From Lumnitzera littorea (lineage: Eukaryota > Streptophyta > Magnoliopsida > Myrtales > Combretaceae), in assembly GCA_024138015.1 (NCBI GenBank), contig JAMXBB010000002.1, forward strand, positions 11,656,632 through 11,720,631: 64,000 nucleotides of DNA. Direction: 5' to 3'. This document shows positions 36,217-47,859 of this stretch, piece by piece. A program made the position numbers and the translations under genes. The notes below the pieces were generated by a model. That model ran no database searches. It had not been told where the DNA came from and saw only the letters and a program-made list of their open reading frames with translations. Position 1 is the stretch's first letter. Each line of letters opens with the position of its first letter.

Positions 36217-37736
36217 TTAAAGGATTCTAGATGGTTGAATGCTATGGAAGAAGAACTTAAATCCATTGACAAGAATAGAACTTAGCAACCCGTTGAATTA
36301 CCAAAATATAAGGTTCTCATTGATGTTAAAAGGATTTACAAGACTAAACTGAAACCCGATGGTGATGTTGCAAAGTATAAAGCAAGATTAGTGGCAAGAG
36401 GATTTCTTCAAAAACAAGGTTTGGGTTATCAAGATGTGTTCTCACCTATGGCTAGAATAGAAACAATAAGACTTGTAGTTACCATTGTGTGTAGCAAATC
36501 ATGGCCTATGTTTCAACTAGATGTGAAGTCAGCATTCCTTAATGGACTATTAGAGGAAGAAGTTTATGTGACTCAACCACTAGGGTTTGAGGTTAAGGGA
36601 CAAGAACACAAAGTTTACAAGTTATGGAAAGCCTTATATGGCTTAAAACAAGCACCAAGAGCATGGAATAAACGAATAGACTCGTTCTTAAATCAGTAGG
36701 GTTTTGAAAAATGTTTACATGAGCATGGAGTCTATGTGAGGGTTAAGAACAATAAAGGGAATAAAAGTATGATTGCGGTCTGCCTGTATGTTGATGATCT
36801 GCTAGTAATAAGCAGTAATGTCCATGAGATTGAAATGTTTAAGGGGTTGATGAAAGATGAGTTTGAAATGATAGATTTAGGTGTGCTGTCTTATTTCTTG
36901 GGACTTGAATTTATCGAAGTTAAGAATGGTATTATGATGCATCAGAAAAAATATGTATTAGACATATTGAAAAGGTTCAACATGTCTAACTACAAGATAG
37001 TTGACACTCCACTCAATGCTAGAGTTAAGCTTATGAAGTGTGAAAATGAGAAGGTTGTAGATCCCACTTTGTTTAAACAAATTGTAGGATTACTGAGATT
37101 TGTATGCAACAGTCGTCCTGATATATGTTATGCAATTGGTTTAGTGAGTAGATTCATTGAGGATCCTAAAAGTGCACATTTGATTGCTGCAAAACGTATA
37201 TTGAGATACTTAAAAGGGACATCAAATTATGGTGTTCTGTTTCACAAGGGTGTTAGCAAAATTGAAGGAGAGGTAGTTGGATATTCGAATGCCGATTGGT
37301 GTAAAGATAAAATGGACAAGAAGAGTACAAACGGTTATGTGTTTAAATACAACAAAACAGTATTTACCTGGTGTTCAAAGAAGTAGCCAATTGTAGCTCT
37401 TTCTTCAAGTGAGGCAAGGTATGTATCTGTTGCCTTCACCGCATGTCAAGCTATTTGGTTAACTTCACTACGGGATCAGATGAAGATTACTGTGAAAAGG
37501 CCCCTGGTGATATTACACTAACAAAGAACCCAGTAGCACATAGGCGAAGCAAACACATAGAAACTAGATTTTATTATTTCCGTAATCTAGTGAATAATAG
37601 AAACCTAGAGCTAGAATATTGTCCTACAGAACAGCAAGTGGTTAACATTTTCACAAAAGCATTGAAAGCTAATTGGTACAAGAAGTTGCGAGTGATGCTT
37701 GGTGCTAAATTGTTGATGTCTTGTGATTTGTATTAA
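36217..37736 (+). pseudogene. Copia reverse transcriptase and RNase H region (broken)
   Basis: RT begins near 36217 (WLNAMEEELKSI). It contains FQLDVKSAFLNG, YGLKQAPRAWN and the catalytic YVDD (CLYVDDLLVI), so the RT active site itself is preserved. RNase H follows with GYSNADWC (Asn in place of the usual Asp after S) and ALSSSEARYV, ending with KHIETRFYYFRNLV and a TAA at 37734-37736. Stops at 36283, 36697 and 37384 break the frame. Confidence 0.88.
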
Positions 37737-37743
37737 GGGGGTG

Positions 37744-38107
37744 TATTGGAATAGTATAATATAGATCTTATGGTGCAACTAACTGTATCATATCATACTT
37801 AGTAGTATAAATAGGAAGTTGCTGTTAGTTAACAGTTAGAGGAAAAAGTGTGTGTGCAGTGCATTAACCAGTGAGTGTACTGGTAGTGTGTGAAATAGAT
37901 GTGTATGTGTAAGAAATAGAGTATGTGTGTATGCAACAGGAATAGTGAACAGCACATGACAATATGTGTATGTGTACTACCAGTGAGAACCAAAATAGTA
38001 TGAATGAAAAGGGAAAAAGCAAAGTGCTTGATTCGATTTGAAGCTTCTTATCTGATCTTGGTTAATTTCAATCGTGTTGTTGTCTGAATTACGGTAACTT
38101 TCTAACA
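37744..38107 (+). repeat. 3' LTR of the Copia element
   Basis: 364 bp, TATTGG...CTAACA. It differs from the 5' LTR by several substitutions, mostly transitions, and by 18 extra bases, so the insertion is not recent. Confidence 0.9.
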
Positions 38108-41100
38108 AGAACCATTAGAAGAAAATAGAGTTGCAAAGACTGTGAATTAGTAGCAGTATATCAATATTGTCACTGTATTTTCTGTTTTCAATAAATACCT
38201 ACAAAATGAATAAGCAACAATATAGTTTTTATATTAGGGTTAATTACAAAATTTATGATATAAATAAATGCTCTAGAGTATTCCTTACTACTGTAGTACG
38301 TTCAGCATTTTCAAATTACTGTGAGTATTATATTTTTTTTTATAATGCAATTTTAAGAACTGTCACTAATGTACAAAATATTGTTAAATATGAATTAAAA
38401 GAAAAAGTTACTATAATTAGTATTTACTAAAAATAAAACTTTTGATAAACAACTGTCACAAATATTTATAAATTTCACATGGGTCAAGTACGTCGTGTTC
38501 GTCTGCTTGAAAATCACTAGAAGTTTTAAAAATTATTTTGTTTGAGCTTGACTCTGCCTGGGTAGCGTAAACCATCAACTGATGGATGAAATTTTAGGAC
38601 TTTGAACCGTACAAATTCCTTGGAGAACCGGACATCAGTACACGGAACTGCGAAAAACAGTGAGTCAACAACTTTAGTAAAAAAGAAGAGAAGATTAGGA
38701 GGGACTCATAATTTAGCCATACGAGCATCGATCTACTTTTACATGCGTTCCCTCCTTTTAATAATCACAATATATATACTAATTAGGAAAAAAAAAAACA
38801 AGTAGAGAGAGAAGACTTTCATATTTAGGATCCTTTTATATATGCAAAAGTGATGTTGACTGATTTATTTTTTTATTGGAAATGTGAACATAATTTCATA
38901 TAAATGTAATGATTATAGATAGTAGGGTTTTAAATGATATTATCACATTGAAATTATATAAATGGTACGTTACGTGTTACCTCATAGGAGCAACATATAA
39001 ATGACACTTCATTTGTAGAGAGAATTAAGAGAAAATTAGTTAAGAAAAGGAACGGATAGTTTTAGCGAATTAAACATATTTGTGATAGGTAATAGAATTA
39101 TGGAGCATCAACCTCACTGTTATTGATTAAGTGTAGACTCGTTCTTTGTCCGAGTGCTGTTTAGATCTTTAAGAACAAAGATTTCATAGTATAGCATTGT
39201 TTTTCTGATCTTTAAAACTTTTAAAGTTTGCTAATGAGGAGGCATAGTTGATAGTTACAAACTTTTCGACTTAATGACGTTGTTCATCAGATGATGTTAG
39301 TGATGATAATTGAGATTAAGCTTACTCATTTCAAAGTTAATCTCATGAGCATACTACAAGCCCAAGAGTCTATCTTATTAAATATGCAGGCCTATTTGAG
39401 AAAATTTAAAAATAGGTAGATCACTCCAATAATTCTTATTTGGTCTACCATAAAAGATTTGCCTTGGTCATCCTAATTATGAACCAAGCTATTTAGCCCA
39501 GGAGATTAAGCTAAAATAAATAATGAATTTAGTATAATGATTAATATGATAATTTTTAACTTTCTACTATACTCAACAAAGCTTAAAGAAGTATCACATC
39601 AAAAACCAAACTCCAATTATAAATATACAAAGATTTAGAGTGAAATAATCTATTAAAAGTATCAAATTTGTTCCAAACATTTTTAGCTTTACTTGATCAT
39701 GTCCATAACCTTTTGAAATAGTTGATTGAATCATAAACACTTATTTAGCACATATAAACACTTATTCAGCACATATATCGGCAGCGTCAATTAATCTTAT
39801 AATTTAGTTCATTTTATACACATGACTTTCACCTCAATATATTATTTGTGGTGTCGCTTTCAAAATTTTAAGGCTAAATTCAATGCCCTCGAAGATACAT
39901 GATGTGCATAAAATAAAATTTCAAAGGAAATAAAATTAGGGATGAGGAAAAAACCGATCAAATCGAATCAATCCATAAATCGACAAAATCAAATAAAAAA
40001 TATGTTTTTCTTTTTCTCTTTACGATTTGATTTAGAAAATTTCCAAACCAAAGTAAACTGTTAATTTATAATTGGTTTAGAATGATAAATTAAACTAATT
40101 CATAAAACCAAATTAAACCATTTTATAAAAAACATAAAATATTTTAGTTGCAATTAACAAAGTTCTTTTATTGTAATATAATATTTAAAAGAATTTTTAG
40201 TTTGCATTTATTGAAATATATATGTATTAAATTTTTATTACCATAATTTATAAAATATATATGTAGTTTGACTAAAAATTCATACCATATGCTATTTTAT
40301 AAATAAAATTAGCAATTAATAAGTATTTAAAATTTCTGAGTCACATGAATATTGACTTTACTAACTTATATTATAATATAAATACTTATTATTATTAAAT
40401 AAATTCACATATGAGATAACATGTTATGCATATACACTTTCCTATATTAGAATGTTTGGTCCAATTCATAAACAAACTGAATCAAACCAAAATTTTATGA
40501 TTTACAAAAATTCGTTATCGAAACTATACAATTTGATTCAAAACTATAAAAAAAATCAAACTGCATTTTTATGGTTTGGATTGATTTAACTAAACCAATC
40601 CAAACTGTGCCAAACTCTCTATAATATTACATTAAGATGGACCTAAATTTATATTAACTAAGAGATATCTTCAATAATATTATGGTTGGTAAAATTTTAT
40701 TCCTTTTTTTCTATTGAGTAAATTTATTATGATCTTAAAAAAATATGATCAAACCTATTATATTTCAATGGAACACTCGTACATGAAATTGAGATATTAA
40801 AGTCTCATCTGTTGCATACCACTCAAAAACCAGTTGAAATGCATAAAAGTAATATATTTAGAAAAAAAAAAAAGTCTTAAGTTTGTTAAGATTACCGAGT
40901 TGATTATAGAGAGTTGTCTCACTCTCCTAATTATTCTCTACCTATCCACTTGTATCAGTTTCAGGTACAAATATCATTTTGTTGAACATCGTTTAAACTT
41001 TTTCTGCCAGTATGAATCAATGAATGAGAGTGTAAAAATGAGAGTTTAATCCAAAACAGCTAAATCACTTCCTAAAAGAATCTTATACTTCAATTTGTAT

Positions 41101-41365
41101 TACTTTTATTTTCTTTCTATTTTTTTGTCTATTTTATTGAAATTTTATTTTATTTTATTATTTTCTAGATAATACAGAATTAACTGATAGAGAATAGTAA
41201 TAATTTTTTTTCTTGAATAGTGATATATTTAGAAGAATAAAATCCTGAGTTTGTTAAGATTGCCTACGATATATTTAATCGTCCATATTAACCAGCAACC
41301 AATTCAAATTCTACCTGATTACTCACGTATGCATCAACCAATAAACGGGTATGAAAAGGACCAAA
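38108..41365. other. Rest of a2 3' flank joined to b2 5' flank
   Basis: Up to about 38680 it continues the a1/a2 3' flank; from there it matches the b1 5' flank starting at 26933. The join, near 38681-38688, is the empty site of the MULE. Two segments (about 39935-40720 and 40858-41218) have no counterpart in the b1 flank. The second is bordered by near-copies of ATATATTTAG and of TTTGTTAAGATT. Confidence 0.7.
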
Positions 41366-41383
41366 GTTGACGCGCTTGTCAAC
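41366..41383. promoter_or_regulatory. Dyad element upstream of pseudogene b2
   Basis: GTTGACGCGCTTGTCAAC, a dyad with a 6-nt spacer; 265 bp before the ATG. Confidence 0.5.
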
Positions 41384-41542
41384 TGTCCTAAAAGAACGTT
41401 ATTAAAACACTGATTCGCTTTGGTATTCAAAAACGATGGCAAACCTAACAAAACCAACGTGCGCCGGTAGCAAATTTAACGTTGCCGAAAGTTAAAAAAA
41501 AAAAAACGTGAAACTCACTGTTGGGTCCGTCTCATTACTTCT

Positions 41543-41551
41543 TTATATATA
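41543..41551 (+). promoter_or_regulatory. TATA box of pseudogene b2
   Basis: TATATATAG-type element in the conserved position, so the promoter survives although the gene is broken. Confidence 0.6.
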
Positions 41552-41647
41552 GAAGCCCAATGTCCATCATTCTCCACAAAACACATACAAAACTTTAAAA
41601 AATACAGTTTTTACAGTTAAAAAGCTTCCCTCTCAAAAACTACAAAA

Positions 41648-42047
41648 ATGAGTGTAGAAGTTTTGGATGGTGCCACAATCGTCAACTTTCTTGAAGATGA
41701 AGAAGCATTCGATGGCTTTGTCCGGGACCGGTGCTGACCGCGATGGGCTTCTTTGCTATGCTGAGATGTTGACGGAATTGCAAGGCCTAAGAGTGTTGGA
41801 GACGCATTTTGGGATCGATGTCAAGCCGGATCCAAGCGAATTGGCTCGGTTTTATGGAGCTTTGTTCGTTCAGTTTGATCATGACTGCAACGGGTCAGTG
41901 GATGTGGAGGAGTTCAAGGCTGAGACCAAGAGAATGATGCTTGCTATGGCTAATGGACTTGGGTTCTTGCCTGTTCAAATGGTGCTTGAGGAAGGTAGTC
42001 TCCTTAAGAAGGCTGTTGGAAGAGAGGTCACCAAAGTCACTGAATAG
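41648..42047 (+). pseudogene. EF-hand protein copy b2, 14-bp deletion frameshift
   Basis: The frame starts as in the paralogues (MSVEVLDGATIVNFLEDEEA) but 14 bp are missing at 41732/41733, where b1 has TTCGCCTGCCTCGA. The reading frame hits TGA at 41735-41737 after only 29 codons. Downstream the original frame is open to TAG at 42045-42047 and still encodes the second EF-hand (DHDCNGSVDVEE). An out-of-frame ATG at 41667 opens a 126-codon frame that rejoins it past the deletion. In that product EF-hand 1 has lost the Asp at loop position 1 and Ser9 is Cys, so at most the second site would bind Ca2+. Most likely a pseudogene. Confidence 0.9.
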
Positions 42048-45000
42048 TCTTAGTGAAGTCATCCGTGCAATTTTTGTTTAAAGTTGAAAACATTACTATA
42101 AATTGAATGTACGTGTATATTTCATAAATTTTTTTTTTTTTTGTGGCCAACTTATTTTTCATAAATTAAATCATTGTTATAGCAGTTAGGCGGACCATTG
42201 AGGACTGACCTATAAAGGGATTGGGAGGAGCACTAAATCCATCAAGAATTTTCGTGTATTTTTTCGTTCTTCTTTTTTTTTTATGTATCTTTAGACATTT
42301 GAAAAAATTATCCTATCTCATATTTTACCAGGTATTCGAAAACAAATTAGATAATGATTTCGAGTTATCTGTTAAAACGAAAATATAAATAACTAAATTT
42401 TTTACAACTTTAAAGTTTGGTACAAATTTTACAAAAGAAAGTACATAAAAAGAAAAATGTTAATAAATACTTCTAAATAAAGTAACTCTCCATCTTGCTA
42501 TAGTATGGACTCGTTTTTTTTTTTTTTTTTAAGTATAGGACAAATCTTGAAATGTTTATAAAAAGTATCTTTCCAGGACTTATTAGCAAAACCCATATGA
42601 GAATTTCAAGAATTTTTTAACTTTAACCTTTTGAAAAGTGTGACATACCATGCGTTATCTCTTTTGAAAACTAAATTTCATTTTTTCTCAAACATATGTC
42701 GACAAAATTCTTTTAGTTATATACAATATTCAATATAACTAAAAGATGAAGTGAATATATCATCAAACAAAATTTTAGTTAAACAATTTCTTCTTTTTTT
42801 ATCATGTTTATCCCTATGGGCTCCATTCCATAATAGGCTAACCCGCTATAACTTTCAAATTCAATAAATTGGGCTGCAAATGAGTTGAGTTATTCGAGAT
42901 CAACTCAGCTAGAACCCAACATAAAGCTTATTTATCTAAATAAGATACGTTCAAGCATCAATTTAAACTCGTGAGCTAACTTATTTAAGCTCGTAAATAC
43001 TCATAAGCTTTATATATATTTCAAATATTATAATATTATATATTATTAAAATCCAAAAATTAATATCTATCTAATATATATAAATATATAATATCTTTTA
43101 GGATAATATATAATCTAATCCCCATTCCCTATTCATTAATTAATTTGTTTATATATTTCTTCATTTTATATATTTCGTATTCGTGAGCAATTCAAAATAA
43201 AACCCATTCATTTAAACAAATTGATCTATAAACTCAATAAAAGCTGGACTTGAGGTTAAAGTAAATTGTTTTTAATTGATCGAATTTAAACCTTTAAAAA
43301 CTCATATCAACTTAGTTTGTTTGCAACCCTATCAACAAGTTAGATTAGTGAACAAATTTACAACTCTTAGCTCATTGTGTTTGGTAAATTCAATAAGTTG
43401 GTTTATCGGATAGGATCCATGTCCACTGCCCGAATGAGGATAATTAATATATAGATACAAAAAAGATAGGTCCATTTTTTCAACCAAATGCAAAATTCTA
43501 GCAATTCAATGGAATTAATATATTATAAAATGCTAATCGAGTGCGTGCAAATTATAAGTAAGCTTGTGTTTCAAATTTGGACTATAAAGGAAGAAATTAT
43601 CCTTAGAAATAGGATTCGGTTTTAAAAAAATAAATAATCATTTGAAGAAATTTATTAAATATCTATGGTTCCACAACAATTATGTTCCCTCCCATTTTGA
43701 ATATATTTCAATACTGAAATAGAATCGAGTACAAAATTTCCATATTATGGGTTTCCATTAATCATAGAGTAGAAAAACGATCAAAATACAAATATAGAAG
43801 TTATTGTGCTTTTCCTTAATAAAAGCTTTTTTACTAGCCAAAACCAAAGACAGCATGTCTTAGTAATTGTGTTCGGGTTTTGGGCAATATTCGATTTCTT
43901 TATAACAAATTTGACTAGTTAATAAAACGTCATCTTTAAATTTTTTAAATATTATTAAACATATAACCTCTACAAGAAAATTGAACTAAGGATGAACCAA
44001 TAGGAGTTTATTTATAGTTGCCGGTGTCGTCCACTTGCAGTAGCACTTCTTATCTTCCATACGCAGGTTTCTACAACGGCAACTTTTTTCTTATCGTAAC
44101 AATACGTTATACATAAAGGATATCTTTTTATAAAATATCATATTAAAAACCATAATAAAATACACCTTGTTACTGTGGTTGGTCCGATTCTTTTCGAAAG
44201 TGCCAGGTGTCACTTGCCAGGATACTACTATAGTCTATAGCAAGGTATTTATATATGCGGTTGTTTTTCATGTTGCAAATTTTTAAGAAGTCCTATATCT
44301 AAATAAAATTGCTACAATCCGGAAAAAAAAAATTGTCACATGTAAATACTTACTAAAAATAGAATTCAATCGATAACAGAAAAACAAAATATATATATAT
44401 ATATATATATATAAAGAAGAACCATAAACAGTTGCTAATGTATAATTTCTTTTCTTTTTTTGGCTCTATTTTATTGCAACATTGCTGGGAACTTATGAAA
44501 ATTGAAAACTTAGCTACACAGTAAATTTTCATATATTGATTAGTTTGTTCATCGTAACTTTGAAATGCTCACATACGTTAGCAACATTAATAATTAAAAT
44601 TATGAAAACCTTGTAATTTTCAAATGGGTCAACAGTGGCGGTTCCCCATGTGCGAACCTGGCGGTGGCATAAAACGAGAAAGACTTTAATAATATTATCA
44701 AGCTATGTAGATAATAAGTTATATGTAAATGTAAGTATTAATAAAATTATAATATATGAAAATATAATTAGTATTTTTTTTTAAATATATATATTTTATT
44801 AATATATATTAAAATTTTATTAGTATTTATATATAATTTATTAATTTATACGGTATGATTGTAGTATTGAATTTTTTACAAACGAATAAACCATGAACTG
44901 ATGATGGATGAAATTCTGGAACCTTAAACAGTGGAAATTCTTGGAGAGCAAGAAAATTAGTACATCGGAATATCGCGAGAAGACTGGGTCAACAAATTTC

Positions 45001-45082
45001 GGAAAAAGAAAAAGAAAAAAAAAAAAGCCATTATTCAACTTTCTAGGGAATTAAGTATTTGAGACAAATGTTTTTAGCTTTC
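42048..45082. other. 3' flank of b2 / 5' flank of a3
   Basis: Non-coding, aligned with 29105-31470. It has small private insertions, for example a T run near 42127, an AT microsatellite at 44389-44413 and an AT-rich piece at about 44640-44880. Confidence 0.65.
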
Positions 45083-45102
45083 GGTTGACGCGCTTCTCAA
45101 CC
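45083..45102. promoter_or_regulatory. Dyad element upstream of EF-hand gene a3
   Basis: GGTTGA, 8-nt spacer, TCAACC; 270 bp before the ATG, same form as in a2. Confidence 0.5.
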
Positions 45103-45258
45103 GTCCTAAAAGAACAACATTAGATTATATTAGAACACTGATTTGCTTTAGTAATTCAAAAACAATGGCAAACCCGACAAAACCAACGTGCCCCGAGAAG
45201 CACATTTGACGCTGCCCTCAAACTCACTGTAGGGTCTGTACGTCTCATTACTTCTTCT

Positions 45259-45266
45259 TTATATAG
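45259..45266 (+). promoter_or_regulatory. TATA box of EF-hand gene a3
   Basis: TTATATAG about 106 bp before the ATG. Confidence 0.6.
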
Positions 45267-45371
45267 AGCCCAAACACCATCATTCTCCACACAACAACAT
45301 ATACAAACTTTCCAAAAGTTGAACATACTGTTTTTTACCGTTGAAACTTTTTCCCTCCCAAAAATACAAAA

Positions 45372-45785
45372 ATGAGTGTAGAAGTTTTGGATGGTGCCAC
45401 AATCGTCAACTTTCTTGAGGATGAAGAAGCATTCGATGACTTTGTCAGAAACCGGTTCGCCTGCCTCGATGCCGACCGCGATGGGCTTCTTTCCTATGCT
45501 GAGATGTTGAAGGAATTGCAAGGATTAAGAGTGCTGGAGAAGCATTTTGGGATCGATGTCAAGCCGGAACCAAGCGAATTGGCTCGGCTTTATGGAGCTT
45601 TGTTTGTTCAGTTTGATCATGACTGTAACGGGTCAGTGGATGTGGAGGAGCTCAAGGCTGAGACGAAGAGAATGATGCTTGCTATGGCTAATGGACTTGG
45701 GTTCTTGCCTGTTCAGATGGTGCTTGAAGAAGATAGTCTCCTTAAGAAGGCCGTCGAAAGAGAGGTCACCAAAATCACTGCTTAG
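45372..45785 (+). CDS. EF-hand calcium-binding protein, copy a3 (chimeric)
   Basis: Intact, 137 codons, both EF-hand loops canonical (DADRDGLLSYAE at 33-44, DHDCNGSVDVEE at 82-93). Private changes are FVRNRF for FVRDRF and Leu for Phe just after loop 2. The promoter and 5' flank are a-type (near-identical to a2). The coding region (GATGTGGAGGAG, GGACTTGGGTTC, GAGAAGCATTTT) and the first part of the 3' UTR are b-type. It is therefore best explained as a product of unequal crossing-over or gene conversion. It is the last member of the array; nothing homologous follows. Confidence 0.92.
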   Translation: MSVEVLDGATIVNFLEDEEAFDDFVRNRFACLDADRDGLLSYAEMLKELQGLRVLEKHFGIDVKPEPSELARLYGALFVQFDHDCNGSVDVEELKAETKRMMLAMANGLGFLPVQMVLEEDSLLKKAVEREVTKITA

Positions 45786-46755
45786 TCTAGTTGAAGACTT
45801 GAAGTCATACTGTCGTTACATGCAATTTTTGTTTAAAGTTGAAATTTCATCATAAAGTGAGTGTGTCCGATAAATTGAATTATGTTACAATTAGAGTGAA
45901 CAAGTTGATCCATTCTTTAACGTGTAAATTCACTTTAACCAAAATCATTAAGGTATAATGGCATAAAGATCGCCAACCAAATGAATCAAATCCGAATATA
46001 CTTGTAATCCTGACTACCAAAAGAGAAATTCACTCTAATTCATGTGTGAAATATGTCGGTTCAAACAACTGTTTATTAAATATTGAAAAATTTCTAACTC
46101 TAAACTCTCTCTCTCCCTATATATATATATATATATGTGTGTGTATGTATGTATTTATATGAGAAGTGTTAAGACCCCGAGGCCCATCAAGTCTAGCCTG
46201 TATGCACATATTTAACTCATTGTAACTTGCATACAGATAGCTTATGTAGTAATAATTGAACGTAAGAAAATCCTGTAACTTTCTTCACACAATTGCATTT
46301 AACTTTCGGTGGATATTCTTTTGTGCATTCAAATGAAATGTGAAAAGGATTTCTATGTCAAATATTTATAAATTTTAATTAGAAAGTTTTAAATGGAGGG
46401 AAAAAAAATTAATGAAGGGTGATTTACCCAATAGACCATGTAAGACCATCTCAAGCTCGATAATTTGAGCATACACAACGATCACCTCTATATCATATCA
46501 AAATATTTATACGAAACAAATGCATATTTTGGTTTTGATCATACAAATATTAGATAGGGTTATTAATTGTTTTATCCAAATCCTATTCCTAACCGTTAGA
46601 TACGTCTTGAACTATTTGTTGGGTAAATGAATTAAGCATATAGTGCTAGAGAATAAAGCTAAAATTTCATAATCCGAGTCTCCTAGTTTTGAAAATGAGT
46701 TAAGCCAAATTCCTAATTATATTTGATAAATTTTAGGAGAAAATGCAAACGCCTC
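45786..46755. other. Intergenic spacer between array and gypsy element
   Basis: Non-coding. After about 100 bp of b-like 3' UTR the homology to the array stops. An AT/GT microsatellite lies at about 46117-46145. Confidence 0.6.
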
Positions 46756-47242
46756 TATCATTTTTCAGTTCTTACCGATAGTTGTTTAAGGTCTGCATAT
46801 ACTAGGTCTAGAAAACAGTGCACAATGAAGACACGTTAAGAGATTGTCCGGTGTAGCTATTCCAATACTTAAATTAGCAATAGGCTTTCTATAGAATAAA
46901 GTGCTAAGTACGCAGGCTTAGAATGCAAAGTTTGTAGAGAGAGTTACCGTTGGATAGATATCTAGTATTTACAGCGGAGTTGAACCGACCGTTGGAGATC
47001 AGTTGGGGAGAGAGATCTCCTCTCGCAAATGTAAGAAAGTGGGGCTTGTCATGCCGATGTATCCCTCATATTTAGGACATTGTTGTTTTATCCTTATCTT
47101 GTAGTTTATAGTCGTTACGATTCTTCATAGGCCTAAGCCACAAAGGGCCAAGCTCAAGGCTTACAGAGGCGAACCTAGGGATGCAAGGCTTGGCAGATCT
47201 GGTCGGACCTGAAAGGTCTCTACCTAAAGTGTCCTGTCAACA
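46756..47242 (-). repeat. 3' LTR of the Tat element
   Basis: About 487 bp. It aligns along 46790-47010 with 63775-64000 (shared words ATACTAGG, AGTGCACAATGA, AATAGGCTTTCT). The minus strand starts TGTTGACAGG next to a purine tract. The other end has TA where the second copy has TG. Confidence 0.8.
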
Positions 47243-47251
47243 CTTGTTCCA

Positions 47252-47271
47252 CCCCAACCCCCCCTCCCCAA
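47252..47271 (-). other. Polypurine tract of the Tat element
   Basis: The minus strand reads GGGGAGGGGGGGTTGGGG, directly upstream of the 3' LTR start. Confidence 0.7.
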
Positions 47272-47852
47272 GTCTGATTGCCAAGGAAGAGGCAAGGAGA
47301 AGGAATGCATGTGCCACTCTAGCGTGATCAATTCAACTCTAGGAAGTTCAATCCAATGCCATGATGCTGACATGATGAGGTTGTAGATCCAAAGTGATGG
47401 ATGATTCGAGATGAGAAGGCCTAAAGTGGTGAGTCGTCCTAGGTAATAGTCTACCGGTCTAAAAGGTGTTCGAAGCTAGGCAAGCAGGGGTGCTAAGGTG
47501 CTCCAATGCTATGAATCGGTTTGCTTGGACAAGGCCTGATAGGGGCCAAGCGAACATAGGTGTGTCATGTCTTTGTAACATCAACCAGGTGCAGATCGGA
47601 TGGGCCCCAAAGAAGCTTCCTATTAAAGGGACTTTCAAAATGTAACTTTTGTCCACTTGTATTACATACATTAAATGTGACATTACAAGTGTCATATTGC
47701 AGCAGACTAGCGTACAGCAACATACTTTCTACCCTTTTAAAGGTAGTCGTCTAATCAAGATGCTTTCCACGTGTCTACTAAGCAGCATTCCAAGGGATTC
47801 ATGTTTATACGTATCCCCATAACTGCCTTTATGGCTTCCCAAGTGATTTTCC

Positions 47853-47859
47853 TATAAAT
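47853..47859 (+). promoter_or_regulatory. TATA box of the antisense gene
   Basis: TATAAAT on the plus strand, 133 bp before the ATG at 47986, followed by a pyrimidine-rich leader. It supports independent transcription opposite to the retrotransposon. Confidence 0.55.

Larger units (their letters stand above)
33248..38107 (+). mobile_element. Copia LTR retrotransposon, 4.86 kb, full-length but degenerate
   Basis: Bounded by LTRs at 33248-33592 and 37744-38107 and by a perfect 5-bp target duplication AGAAC (33243-33247 and 38108-38112). A PBS-like sequence TAATATCAGAGCC follows the 5' LTR and a purine tract AAGGGGGTG precedes the 3' LTR. The internal order gag-protease-integrase-RT-RNase H is diagnostic of Copia. 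The coding frame is broken by many stops. The unoccupied site is seen in the a1 flank at 19192-19196. Confidence 0.93.

Noticed and set aside
45156..45521. Minus-strand ORF opposite EF-hand gene a3 (similar ones opposite a1 and a2)
   Set aside because: It recurs only because the EF-hand sequence is duplicated; it is the antisense shadow of the coding strand and spans the promoter.
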